A stretch of DNA of 64,000 nt from Monoplex corrugatus (lineage: Eukaryota; Mollusca; Gastropoda; Littorinimorpha; Ranellidae), in NCBI GenBank assembly GCA_030674185.1, contig CM060315.1, forward strand, positions 85,372,454 to 85,436,453. The letters run 5' to 3'. The position numbers and the translations under genes are program-made. The notes beneath the pieces were generated by a model. The model had not been told where the DNA came from and did not search any database. It saw only the letters and a program-made list of their open reading frames with translations. Position 1 is the stretch's first letter; every line of letters starts with the position of its first letter. This document shows, one piece after another, positions 1 to 12,970 of the stretch.

Positions 1-147
1 TCTCTTCTTTTCTATTCCTTTTTCCTCTATTCCAGTTCCTCTTTCACACCACTCTTATACTACAAGTAAAACCGCCACCACAAGTGTAGGGAACATTTCT
101 CCTCAGAAACAGAAACCAAACATCCAGTGGAAAGAACGCAGGTACAA

Positions 148-832
148 CAGGATATCTACTATTAACACAATCTTGTCTCACAACTCTGGTTACAGAATAT
201 CTAATATTAACACATCTGTCTCACAACTCTGGTTCACAGAATATCTACTATTAACACAATCTTGTCTCACAACTCTGGTCACAGAATATCTACTATTAAA
301 CCAATCTTGTCTCACAACTCTGGTTCACAGATATCTACTATTAACACAATCTTGTCTCACAACTCTGGTTCACAGAATATCTACTATTAACACAATCTTG
401 TCTCACAACTCTGGTTCACAGAATATCTACTATTAACACAATCTTGTCTCATCACCAATCTTGTCTCACAACTCTGGTTCACAGAATATCTACTATTAAC
501 ACAATCTTGTCTCACAGCTCTGTTCACAGAATATCCAATATTAACACAATCTTGTCTCACAACTCTGGTTCACAGAATATCTACTATTAACACAATCTTG
601 TCTCACAACTCTGGTTCACAGAATATCTACTATTAACACAATCTTGTCTCATCACACAATCTTGTCTCACAACTCTGGTTCACAGAATATCTACTATTAA
701 CACAATCTTGTCTCACAGCTCTGTTCACAGAATATCCAATATTAACACAATCTTGTCTCACAACTCTGGTTCACAGAATATCCAATAATAACACAATCTT
801 GTTTCACAACTCTGGTTCAATACCACCAAATA
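148..832. repeat. 46-bp minisatellite
   Basis: About 14 units of 46 bp, each with ATCTACTATTAACACAATCT followed by TGTCTCACAACTCTGGTT. The period is clear between 371 and 417. Some units are partly deleted (near 450 and 650), and a block spanning about 430-560 is repeated at about 625-755, so there is a higher-order duplication. A run of C at about 881-899 follows. Confidence 0.9.
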
Positions 833-1184
833 CTTAAACATGGCACTCATGTAACTTCCCAAGTTTCAACATAGTTTTATCCCCCCCCCCCCCCCCCCCA
901 AGCATCAGACAAACCGGTCTGTTAAAAAAAAAAAACGTTGTACCTATCTCTCTCCGTGACGTCACGGGAACATTGACATCATCTGGATGAGTATTGACTT
1001 CACATATTTACATTCCGTATTTGGTCCATACATTACTCCATGCACCTGACACACATACACACACAAAAATGTGCACACATCACTGTGCACATGACAAATA
1101 CAATAAAAACATATTTTATGACACCAAAACAACAAATTTACAAGATACTCTCTTGATTTCTGACATCCCAAACCAGAACCTGTT

Positions 1185-1300
1185 TTAAGTGAAGCGATAG
1201 CTGCTATCAGTCAGTTGAAAATTGGAAAATCACCAGGACTTGATGGCTTTCCTGGAGAGCTGCTGAAAAACACTGGCAAATCAGGAATTATCCATTTGAC
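1185..1300 (+). pseudogene. Short LINE reverse-transcriptase fragment
   Basis: The plus strand reads SEAIAAISQLKIGKSPGLDG then FPGELLKN, the finger/motif-1 start of a LINE reverse transcriptase (K-x-G-K-S-P-G-x-D-G). Only about 35 codons remain before an RTE 3' end in the opposite orientation begins. The clade is uncertain. Confidence 0.7.
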
Positions 1301-1345
1301 TACTGCACCCTGTCCACCAGCATCGTGCATTGTCAACCATGATCG

Positions 1346-2110
1346 TCATCATCATCATCATCATCATGTGCCCTGCCACATTGGCATTGGCGATCATGGC
1401 CCTCCATACGAATCTATCCCTTGTCGCTGCAAGTACATCTTCCACCCTGTCTGTCCTCAGTCATTCTGCAGGTCCATCCAATATTTTCTCCCTGGGTCTG
1501 CCTGGTGTTCTCTTTCCCTTCAGCTTTGCTGTTGTTATCAGATGCTCTAATTCCTCTTTTCTCATAAAATGTCCTATAAATGTTGCTTGTCTTTTCCCAA
1601 CCTTCTATCAGTGATCTTGTGTCTGCCTCCATCAAGAATGTCTCATTTGTTTTCTTTGCTGTCTATGGAACTCTCAACATTCTTTTTAGAAACCACATTT
1701 CAGCTGCCTCAGTCTTGTTCTAGCTTTGTGTGTTGACTGCCCACGCCTCACAACTATATAACAGTATCGATTCTATATAACATTCAAGAGCTGTCTTTCT
1801 GATGTTAATTGATAGGCATTTGTTGGTAACAATGCTTTTCATCTTCTTGAATGCTGTTTGGGCTTGGCCGATTCTGCTTGCTATTTCTGATAATGATATG
1901 CATCTGCCATCTGGTGTGATGACCATTCCCAGATAGTTAAACTTATCAGCCTGTCTCAAAGTTGTGCCATTTGCTGTTATTTTGCATGAGCGGATTTCTT
2001 GTTTTTTACTGATTACCATGACTTCAGTTTTCTTTCTATTCAGCTCCAGCCCTTTATTTTTGCTTTCTATTTCTATTATATTCACAAGATCACTCATGAC
2101 CAGCCAGCCA
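1346..2110 (-). mobile_element. RTE-like LINE, 5'-truncated 3' end (copy A)
   Basis: On the minus strand the reading runs from the reverse-transcriptase palm/thumb ([39 protein letters not shown]) through SIGQAQTAFKKMKS and LECYIE to the C-terminal zone, with frameshifts and stops. It ends in a short (ATG)n tail seen as CAT repeats at 1346-1368. A simple 3' microsatellite tail instead of poly(A) is typical of RTE-type LINEs. Non-functional. Confidence 0.85.
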
Positions 2111-2138
2111 AAGTCAACCATGATAGCAAAGCAAAAAC

Positions 2139-2218
2139 TTAACCTTTTAACTCCCATATCCTATCCACCAGCTTCCTGCAGGAAGCTGGTGGATAGGGTG
2201 AGGGAGTCAAAGGGTTAA
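2139..2218. mobile_element. 80-bp TTAA-bounded palindromic MITE
   Basis: TTAA at both ends (2139-2142 and 2215-2218) encloses a nearly perfect palindrome. The arms read AACC(T/C)TTT(A/G)ACTCCC inward to ATCCACCAGCTTCCTGCAGG. A half copy (GGATAGGGTG...AGTCAAAGGGTTAA) follows to 2265. TTAA target use and CCCTTTGACT-like ends suggest piggyBac mobilisation. A same-length copy lies at 51646-51725. Confidence 0.75.
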
Positions 2219-2289
2219 GTGTTTGCAGTTGTGGGGATAGGGTGCAAGAGTCAAAGGGTTAAAGCATTGCACCACCTGTGCTATAAGAT

Positions 2290-3610
2290 ATGGAAAACAT
2301 GTGAATGGCCAACAGACTAAAAGCTATGAGAGTTTGTCATGTTGCACAAGAGCACAAACATCAAAGACTAAGAACTACAGAACTATTGCTTGCATCAGTC
2401 ATGCCAGCAAAATCCTGCTCATCATAATACTAAACAAAATAAGATCAAAAGTGGAAGAGGAGCTGTCTGACAGGTTACAAGGCCAACAGAGGAACCACTG
2501 ACATGCTATTCATTTTGCAAATCATGATCAAGAAAATCAGAAAGAGCAAGCAAGAGGCCTTTGTTTTTTTTTCATCAACTATAGCAAAGCATTTGACAGT
2601 GTCACACACCATCATCTTTTTGACACCATGAATAATATGGGTTTCCCCGAACATCTTACTCACTTATTGTGACCCAATACAGTGACCCAAAGCAACAATT
2701 AGAATATTTTAGCATCAAGAAAGGGTTGCATCCTCTCCCTTCATCAGTTCAATATCCACCAGGAAAAGGTTTTGAGAGACACAGATATTGAAGAAATGGG
2801 AATAAAAATTGGTCGTCGAAACATCACTAATCTACAATATACTGATAGTACTGCACAGATATCGGACAATATCACCAACATAAACATTTTTACAGAGTAG
2901 ATGCTGTAGGCAAAAAGGCAGGTCTAAATCTAAATCCCAAGAGGACAGAAGTAGTGCTTCTAGAAGGAGAACAATATCAAGCCTATAAGGATATTCAAAT
3001 CGACAAGACTGCATTAGAAAATTTGAATGATTTTGAATATTCAGGCCCAATTAAAGCTCATGATGGCACCTGTACTAAAGACATGAAAAGAAGGGTAGGA
3101 ATGGCAAAATAAAAAATGATCCAACTCAACAACATTTGGAAAGACCAACAGCCCGTAAAATCAAAATTCTAAAAGCTCTAATCTGGCTAGTAATGCTGTG
3201 TGGCTGTGAAACCTGGACATGCAGAAAAGAAAATGAAAATGAAATTGAAGCAGTAGAGATGTGGTTGTACAAGCAGCTTTTTAGAGTCAGATGGGCCAGT
3301 AAAAGAGCATATGAAAGCATTTTGATCCATATCACAGTGTAGCATCAGCTGTTGGCTGAAATCAAAAGAGAAATGAAATACATCAGCCATGCAACCTGCA
3401 ACACCAACACTACCCTCATCACAACAATTTTGCATGGAAAAGTTGAGGCCAAAATAAATCTGGGCTGACCACCCATCTCCTACATGAACAAATCACAACA
3501 TCAGCATTTTTAGGGTCTGCAAAGTGGCATAGAGAAGTTAGGACCAGAGTGAATGGAGAAGAATCGTTGTGATGTCTACTGCAGCGGCTACCATCGAACT
3601 TGATGATAGT
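2290..3610 (+). pseudogene. LINE reverse-transcriptase fossil of a second RTE-like lineage
   Basis: The plus strand shows, across shifting frames, YRTIACISHASKILL, the palm motif INYSKAFDSV, then FEYSGPIKAHDGTCTKDMKR, ILKALIWLVMLCGCETWT, ENEIEAVEMWLYKQLFRVRW and AEIKREMKYISHATC. Together these are the post-palm, thumb and C-terminal blocks of RTE/craniofacial-development-protein-2-like LINEs. Several stops and indels make it inactive. It has a different sequence from the MRQGT-ending RTE family found elsewhere in the window. Confidence 0.78.
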
Positions 3611-3765
3611 GACAGATGACAGGTATGTGTTCATTTATCTGCATGTATGAATGTGTATATTGTGATGTGTGTGTGTGTAAGTGTGTGCCTCTGAATGTAT
3701 TATACTCAGTATCTTATAGGTGTGTAATGCGTAGTGAGTCCAGATGAGTTTGAAGAATGATGCTG

Positions 3766-4762
3766 TACAAGAATGGTATATTAGTAGTATAAGATTTTAA
3801 CTACAATGGTATATTAGTAGTATAAGATTTTAACTACAATGGTATATTAGTAGTATAAGATTTTAACTACAATGGTATATTAGTAGTATAAGATTTTAAC
3901 TACACTGGTATATTAGTAGTATAAGATTTTAACTACAATGGTATATTAGTAGTATAAGATTTTAACTACACTGGTATATTAATAGTATAAGATTTTAACT
4001 ACACTGGTATATTAGTAGTAAGATTTTAACTACACTGGTATATTAGTAGTATAAGATTTTAACTACAATGGTATATTAGTAGTATAAGATTTTAACTACA
4101 ATGGTATATTAGTAGTATAAGATTTTAACTACAATGGTATATTAGTAGTATAAGATTTTAACTACACTGGTATATTAGTAGTATAAGATTTTAACTACAC
4201 TGGTATATTAGTAGTATAAGATTTTAACTACACTGGTATATTAGTAGTATAAGATTTTAACTACACTGGTATATTAGTAGTATAAGATTTTAACTACACT
4301 GGTATATTAGTAGTATAAGATTTTAACTACACTGGTATATTAGTAGTATAAGATTTTAACTACACTGGTATATTAGTAGTATAAGATTTTAACTACACTG
4401 GTATATTAGTAGTATAAGATTTTAACTACACTGGTATATTAGTAGTATAAGATTTTAACTACACTGGTATATTAGTAGGATAAGATTTTAACTACACTGG
4501 TATATTAGTAGTATAAGATTTTAACTACACTGGTATATTAGTAGTATAAGATTTTAACTACACTGGTATATTAGTAGTATAAGATTTTAACTACACTGGT
4601 ATATTAGTAGTATAAGATTTTAACTACACTGGTATATTAGTAGTATAAGATTTTAACTACACTGGTATATTAGTAGTATAAGATTTTAACTACACTGGTA
4701 TATTAGTAGTATAAGATTTTAACTACACTGGTATATTAGTAGTATAAGATTTTAACTACATT
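3766..4762. repeat. 33-bp minisatellite
   Basis: About 30 head-to-tail units built of TGGTATATTAGTAGTATAAG followed by ATTTTAACTACA(C/A). Copies are very similar, with a few point variants (ACAATGG against ACACTGG; one missing TAT near 4018; GGATAAG near 4479). There are no unique spacers, so it is not a CRISPR array. It ends about 100 bp before the first visible exon. Confidence 0.95.
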
Positions 4763-4868
4763 TGGCAAAAAATGCTGACTGTTTTGAAAATGTGAAAGGG
4801 AGTGATATGTACAAAAGGATAAACTGTAACATGATTGTCTTATTGTAATGTAAGAAATGGGTGTGCAG

Positions 4869-4937
4869 GGTCCATGCCAACCGTTTTGTAAAGCTGACCA
4901 TTTTCTTGATGATCTCCGGTGCTGTTGTTGCTGCTAG
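4869..4937 (+). CDS. SLC35D: SLC35D-like exon (first in window)
   Basis: The acceptor is GTGTGCAG ending at 4868 and the donor GTATTA starts at 4938. The exon gives the last base of a Gly codon, then VHANR and the helix [17 protein letters not shown], and ends with AG of a split Ser codon. The family has an 'aromatic-K-T-hydrophobic ... VAAS' helix at this place. Confidence 0.85.
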   Translation, partial: GPCQPFCKADHFLDDLRCCCCC

Positions 4938-5153
4938 GTATTACCTGTTTGTACATTTGCTACTTTGTTTAGTTGACTTTTATTTTTGTGTGTGTGTGTT
5001 TTTTTTTTTCTTTTTTGTTTGTTTTAGGGCGGGTGCTTCATTTTCAATCTATGTTTATTTCTTTATTTTTCACATTTCACACTCGCACACATGTCCACAC
5101 ACACATACATATGTGAGAGCGCACACACACATGCACGTACGCACGCACGTGCG

Positions 5154-5200
<47 letters not shown>

Positions 5201-8200
5201 ACACACACACACACTCACACACACTCAATCAATCAATCAATCAATCACTGACACTCACTCACACTCACTCACTTACTCACATGTATCAAATACACGTTCT
5301 GATTCTGTTTTCGTGTTTTTTCTGGTTCCTGTTCACTTGAATGCAGGCAGTCACACTTGTTTTGGATTGCATGTTATGTCAAATTTGGTGGTGGCAATGA
5401 TGATGTCAGGTTTGTGTGTGTATTGTGTGCCTCACTCTGACAGCTTGGGCCTGTCATGTTGTTGACACTGGAAATGCTACAGCTGACAGATTGCTCCTTG
5501 TTTTCCTCCTTCATACGTTTCATTTCATATTTCTTTGCTCCTTGTTTTGGAGATTGATTCTTCCCTTGAATTAAACTGTGTTTGATGATATATTGTAAAT
5601 GACATTATGTCATCATCATGTGCTGTGCCGCATGGCATTGGCAATCATGGCCCTCCATATGAATCTATCCTTTGTCGCCGCAAGTACATCTTCCAACCTC
5701 TCTGTTCTCAGCCACCCTGCAAGTCCGTCCAACATTTTCTCCCTGGGTTTACCTGGTGTTCTCTTTCCCTCCAGCTTTGCTGTTATGGATGCTCTTGTTC
5801 CCCTTTCCTCATAAAATGTCCCATAAATGTTGCTTGTCTTTTCCTAACCTTCTTTATCAATGATCTTCTTGTGTCTGCCTCCATCAAGACTCTCGTTTGT
5901 TTTCTTTGCTGTCCATGGAACTCTCATCATTCTTCTTCCTCAACTAGCAATGGAGCGTATTTATTTCCCAGTTTTTTGTCTGCTTTTTTCAGGCGGTCAG
6001 ACCTGACGTTTGATCTGCCTGCAGGCAGTGAGGGCTTAAGCCCTTTAACTCTATTGTGACTGCACTTGCCACAGCTGAGCTCTCCTGCTGGCCTTGGGCT
6101 GCCACAGTGAAATCACTGAGAACTGTCGCCTTTGAGCCATTTTCCATCGATTTTGGACGAAGAAACCGGCAAAACGTAGCTGAAGCATTCAACGGAAGTT
6201 CCCTCCACAAAGGAAGCAACTGCCAGCTACTAAATCATTATCATAACAAAAGTAGAGGGAGTTATATACCCTAGACCGTCTGTTTCTATGATCAAAGTAG
6301 CCCGTCCTCAGTGAGAGCTCAGCTGTTACTTCAATCGAAGTAGCCCGTCATCAAAGAGTTAAGCCTTTCACTTCCAACCGCGTACTCTGAACACTGTTAT
6401 GAAATGGAAAGTAAGCTGAAATCATGTGACTGCAGTCACATGACCAGAGCACACTTCCGTGCAATGGCCATGCACAAACTTTTTATTTTGGGATGTTTTG
6501 GGCTGATTTTGATCAGATTTTTTGCGTTTGAAAAAGTGCTGACCGTTTCGAAGCCCAAGATGGCGTCCAGACGCTACACTGTTGTGGAAATAGCTCAATT
6601 TTTGATGGATTTACCTGATAATCCGGACAGTTCTAATGATGAAAGTGGTGGCCATGGTGACGGAGATGCCATTGTTGTTCAACCAACAGAGGATTCTGGT
6701 TCGGACAGTAATTATCCTGAGGATTTTGTTGACATTCTGAGCACCTTAAGGTAGGCGTGGTCGTGTGCATGTTTGATCAAGTCATGGACAGACATGTGGC
6801 CGTGCTAGGAGTGAACCGAGCTGTGTTTGGTCTGCAGCAGACGATACTTTTGATGTCGACATTCCAAAAGAGTACCCCACTTGGTACCACAGCCGCCATG
6901 GACCTACTGAGTTCCTGCCACTGGATGTATGTTGTGTGGACTTTTTTGACTTGTTTTCTGATGAAACTGTACTGCTTGTGTATAAAATTGTAAAAATTCT
7001 AAAGTTTTTGATAATGCCAAACTCCTCCAAGATTATAAATTGTACACCATTTTTCATCATTTCTGCCAAAATAATCTTTATAAAACATTCACATTAATTT
7101 TATGGTTTTTTTTTAAATCAACTCCTAATTATCTTTTGAAAAGTAAATTATCCCCCTTGATCAGGAGTTATCTGTGCTTGGATTGACAGAAGAACATCTG
7201 CAATAAATAGCCAGTTCATTTTCCTTTAAGAAAATATATAGTTTATTAGATATTAGGTAATTTAATTATTTTTTATTATTTTTTCTCTAATGTAACCCAA
7301 TTTTTAGCAAAAAATCTGAAAAGTTCCGGAAGTCAAGGGGTTAAGCATTGGAGGAGAGTTTTTCATCTCCACCATGATCACTTTTTGTCCTCCTCCACTC
7401 ACTGTGGAGATGCTCCCGGATGGCCAGGGTGGGACAGCAGGTTTACCAGAGAGACTGGGTTTCCCTGGTTGTCTAGCACTAGCTGGTTTTGGCTGCTGAG
7501 CAGCATGGGAAGCAGTGGGTTTAATGTCCCCGCTGAGGGCCTTCATGTCTTGCACTGTTTGAAAACTGGACTTGGACCATGTTAGGTCTGTTTGACAGAC
7601 AATGGAGACTTGATTCACTTTCTTAACAGCTGATGCATAGCTTTTCGATGTACATGAGCTGCTGGCTTCCACTAATCGTTTGGCCTCATGGAAGGGTATC
7701 CTTTTGTCTGTTTTGACTTATTAAATTGTCTGTTCTACCTGCCATACGGGGCAACTTCTGGAGGATGATGGGTGGTTACCTACACAATTTAGACAGATTA
7801 GTAGTCCTTCACATCCTGCATGTGCTTCCTTGGCACACATGGTACACTTTTCTGTGTCGGTACATCTGTCCTTGATGTGCCAAATTTTTTCCATCGAAAA
7901 CACTGCATCAGTGATGGCACATATAATGACACTTTAACCTTCAGATACCCAATTCTTAAATCCTGAGGAGTCATGGAACAGCACAACATCAGGAACAATG
8001 TGTTTGTCAGGACTTCCTCCGACCCCTTTCAGAACATGTGCAGGAGGATTGGAATGAACAGACAGATAACAAACTTTTCCAAATCCGCCCTAGCCTGAAA
8101 GAAATTCCCTCATCTGCTGCAGGAAACCGTAAGAAAGAGACAGTGTTATATAGGTTACACATGGGTCGCACATCCTACAGTCATTCGTACCTTTTAAAAA

Positions 8201-11200
8201 ATGAAGAAGCACCATGGTGTATACCGTGTGATGAGCAATTGAGCATCAGACACCTCCTCCTTGATTGCTGGAAGTGTGGAACTTGTACGATATGAGACAA
8301 AAGCACTACACGGCGGACTCCTTAAAGAACCTCTTCCGAGACATCCCTCCTGATGCAATTTTCCAGTTTTTACAAGAGATCAATAGATTTCACCTGATAT
8401 GATTTTATGTCTGTTTTTCTTTCATTGCATTTTAGACTTGCAAGGTTAACGGTGAGCATGGTTTTTAACATGTCTTTTTTCTTAATGGGTTGTTGTTTTT
8501 GACATGGTGTTAGCCCTGATATGGCTGTAGTAGTCCGCTGGGCTATAAGCAGTATGAACATGAAAGCAATTTTCTCTGTAGTGATATTGTCTGGTTCTGG
8601 CGCTTTTCCCAGTTTCATGTATTTCAGTGCTTTCATTATGGGTGGTCCTTCAGCGTTCTTTTTTATAATGTGTTCTTCGTTTGTGTCATCGTTAAAGTGG
8701 TCTTTAATGTACTCTGCCCATCTGTTTAATATTTTGTCTTTTTCCATGATAAGCATACCATCTTTTTATTTTAAGCAACCAGTTGGTATGAATGTCTTTT
8801 TCCTGTGGGCAATTTTTTAATGTTTTTTTACACACATTGATGATCTGTTTTGTGTCAGTCTTCTATTTCTTTGCACTTTGTTTCCAGTCAATCTTCCTTA
8901 GCTTCATTGCACCTATTTCTTTGTTTATCTTTTTGTATTCTTCCTCTTTTCCCTTTGCTTTCCTCCATTCTTCCATCCTTTTGTCATCCAGCTCTTTTTT
9001 CCTTTTCTTTCTACTCTAGGGATTTCCTCACAAGCTTCATTTACCGAGTTTCTCAACTTTGTCCATTGTTCCTCACTGTCACCAATGTCTTCTAGAGCAT
9101 TGAATTTGTTCTGAATATGTACGTTAAATTTTCACGGGTCACTTCATCTGTCTTTAAGAGTCCAAGATTTAGTTTTATGTTACTTTGACATTGTGTATTA
9201 TAAAAAAGTTTAAAAAAACAATAATAAAGAAAAGTTTAAGAGAGAAAAAAAAATAAGATCTATAAGAAGAGAATGACTGTGAAGATATTCATTCCCTGGC
9301 ATTGGTACACCATCCCAGTCCACCCAGCTGCAGTGGGTATCTGTCCTTTTCAAGCAAGAGAGAAGATAAAGCAATGAAGGAGAGGAAATAGGCACTGCTG
9401 CCGCACTGCAGGCCCTGAGAATAGTTGAGACCTCCAACATCTCGCTATCCTGTGGCCTCTGACACCTGGCTCCCTTTCAACCTCAGAGTTTGTCATGGCT
9501 GTTTACTGGGGGCTGTTTAGTTCTATGGCTGGTTATGAGTTGCTGTGCTCGGCATGCAGCAAGGCTGGCAGCAGTGCAGGTGAAAAGAAATGTGCTCGAG
9601 ACCGGCTGTACTATCTATTGAATTGCCCTATACACAGTGGAAAGTGGGTCACACTTACAGTAAGAGGGGTGCTTTGTTGTGCTACTTCAGATACCGCCCA
9701 GTTTGGTTGATTTAGTTTTGTGTGGATTTATGCTCATGTAAGGATCTTTTCCTCTTTGTGTATTTTAACACAAAATGATCCTTTGTTGGGCTTAAGTGGT
9801 GTAGAGAGAAAAGTATGATGTTATCATTGTGTTTATTATTAAATCATCAACGTCAAAGTCAAACTACATCAAACATTTTAGGCTGAATGAATTAAAAGAA
9901 GGGACAATGTCAATTCTAGCTATATGAAACATGAGTAGTGTTTGTCGATGAACTTAAAACTTTGACAAGATTAACGTACCATGCGGAACAAAAAAAAAAT
10001 AACCTGAAAATCTTGCATTTGTAACTTGTTGTTGTGCGTGCATATTAGTTTATAGAGTGCTCAAATGCTGACAGACGAGAGCCATACATCCACACTACAC
10101 TGTGACAACAAGTAAAGTATGTACGATTTACCTTGTCAGTCCAGCATTAAACTGACTGCAGTTATCACACACGCAGTCACGTATCAGATAAATGCCGCCA
10201 CTAGTCCCGAGAAAGTGAAGAGAAAACAGTAATCAAAATTCAAGCAAACTATAGACTACAGAATGACTCTGCCTATACTCCAAATTTACACACTCATCCT
10301 GTTAAGAAATAGTTTCTCAGAGGGCCCACTCTGTGGCGGGAGCTCCCCACACATAGATCTAGATCTATAGGCCTACTTCACAAATTTTGCAATTTCACAC
10401 AAAAGACTCATCATCATCATCAGGTGCCCTGCCGCATAGCGTTGGCAATCATGGACTTCCATCTGTCTCTCTCTCTTGTTGCCCCTAGCATCTCCTCCAC
10501 CCTCCTCATCTTCAGCCACTCTGCAAGTCCGTCTAGTATTGTCTCCCTGGGTCTACCTGGTGCTTTCTTTCCCTCCAGCTTTCCCGCTGTGACCAGGTGC
10601 TCCAAATCCCCCTTCCTCATAAAATGGCCTATAAATGTTGCCTGTCTTTTCCTAATCTTCCTTATGAATGATCTACTTGTGTCTGCCGCCATCAAGACTG
10701 TCTCGTTTGTTTTCTTTGCTGTCCGTGGAACTCTCAGCATTCTTCTTTGAAACCACATCTCGGCTGCCTCAATCTTGTTCTGGCTTTGTTTGTCAACTGT
10801 CCACGCCTCACATCCGTACAACAGTATTGGTTCAATATAACATTAAGAACTCTCTTCCTGATGTTAATTGATAGGCATTTGTTGGTAAGAATACTTGTCA
10901 TCTTCCTGAATGCTGTTTTGGCATGGCCATTCTGCTGGCTATTTCTGGTGTGCATCTGCCATCAACGAATAATCAGAAATTTGTACTGGGATTAAACAGC
11001 TGCAATGAGAATAGAAAACAATGTAAGGTCTTTCCAAAACATCAAAAGAGGAGTCAAGACAGGGTTGTGTTTTGTCACCAGATCTGTTTTCACTTTACAG
11101 TGAAAACATCATGAGAAACCTAGAAGAAGACCCTGGATTAAAGGTTGGAGGGAAAATGATAAACAACATTCGATACGCAGATGACACTGTGCTAATTGTA

Positions 11201-12927
11201 GAAAGTGAAAGGGACCTACAAAAACCTTGTGAATATACTAGAAATAGAAAGCAAAGGTAAGGGGCTGGAACTAAACAGCAGGAAGACTGAAGTCATGGTG
11301 ATCAGTAAAAAACATGAAATCCCCTCATGCAAAATAACAGCAAATGGCATAACCTTGACACAAAATCAAATATCTGGGAACGATCATTTCATCAGAAGGC
11401 AGATGCACATCAGAAATAGCTGGTAGAATCGGCCAAGCCAAAACCAGCATTTAGGAAGATGACAGGCATTCTTACCAACAAATGCCTATCAATTAACATC
11501 AGGAAGAGAGTTCTTGAATGTTATATAGAACCAATACTGTTGTACGGATGTGAGGCGTGGACAGTCAACAAACAAAGCCAGAACATGATTGAGGCAGCCG
11601 AGATGTGGTTTCTAAGAAGAATGTTGAGAGTTCCACGGACAGCAAAGAAAACAAACGAGACAGTCTTGATGGAGGCAGACACAAGTAGATCATTCATAAG
11701 GAAGATTAGGAAAAGACAGGCAACATTTATAGGCCATTTTATGAGGAAGGGGGATTTGGAGCACCTGGTCACAGCGGAAAGCTGGAGGGAAAAAGAGCAC
11801 CAGGTAGACCCAGGGAGAAAATACTAGATGGACTTGCAGAGTGGCTGGGGATGAAGGGTATGGGAGAGATGCTAGGGGCAACGAGAGATAGAGATAGATG
11901 GAAGTCCATGATTGCCAACGCCATGCGGCAGGGCACCTGATGATGATGATGATGATCTGCCGTCTTATGAAATGATTGTTCCCAGGTATTTAAACTTATC
12001 AACCTGTGTCAAGGTTGTGCCATTTGCTGTTATTTTGCATGAGGGGATTTCATGTTTTTTACTGATCACCATGACATCAGTCTTCCTACTGTTTAGTTCC
12101 AACCCCTTATCTTTGCTTTCTATTTCTAGTATATTCACAAGGTTTTGTAGGTCCCTTTCATTTTCTGCAATTAGCACGGTGTCATCTGCGTATCGAATGA
12201 CTATTCATCCCAAAATCAGACAAGCACAGTGTTAAAATACACAGAGTGGAAAAAATCCTTCTCATCATCATCAAGTGCTGTGCCACATGGCGTTGGTGAT
12301 CATGGCCCTCCATATGTATCTATTCCCTTGTTGCTGCAAGCACATCCTTCACCCTCTCTGTCTTCAGCCACTCTTCAAGCTCGTCCAATATTTTTTCCCT
12401 GGGTCTACCTGGTGCTCTCTTTCCCTCCAGCTTTCCTTACATGCACATAAATCCACACAAAACTAAATCAGCCAAATTAGGCAGTATCCAAAATAGCACA
12501 ATTAGAGCATCACATGTCCAATTTCAAGTAAGCACAGATAAGGCGTGCCCTAGGACCAGCGTTGGAATACCAGGAACTAGGTAAGGGCAAGGGGTCAAAC
12601 AGTCAGGTCAAGGCAGCAACTAAATAGCTGTGCCCACAGCATAAGTGAACAGTCATGTTGCCTTTGCCTATTTGTTGTATGATATTTCCCCTGTGATGCG
12701 ATGATGGTCAGTTTTGTGTGTGCAGTGCGGACTTGGCGTTTGATGTCTGGGGCTACTCCTTCATCATGCTCAACAACGTTTGCACTGCTGCCAATGGGGT
12801 CTACACCAAAAAGAAATTGGAGTCTAAGGTAGACTAGCCGCTCTCTTTTCTGTGTAGATGTGTGTGTGTGTCAGTGTGTGTGTGATTGTAAGTTTATGTA
12901 TGTTAAAAACTCAGAATTCATTGTGTG

Positions 12928-12970
<43 letters not shown>

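Noticed and set aside
3766..4762. CRISPR-like array
   Set aside because: Units are contiguous 33-mers without unique spacers, in a eukaryotic intron context.
1..4868. Upstream SLC35D exons (N-terminal helices)
   Set aside because: I looked for the preceding helix and LNLPMF-type segments and found none. They must lie upstream of the window or be too diverged to see.
4861..5340. 159-codon frame starting at the first exon and running into (CA)n
   Set aside because: Only 4869-4937 is exonic. The donor GTATTA and the match to the next exon show that the rest is intron read-through.
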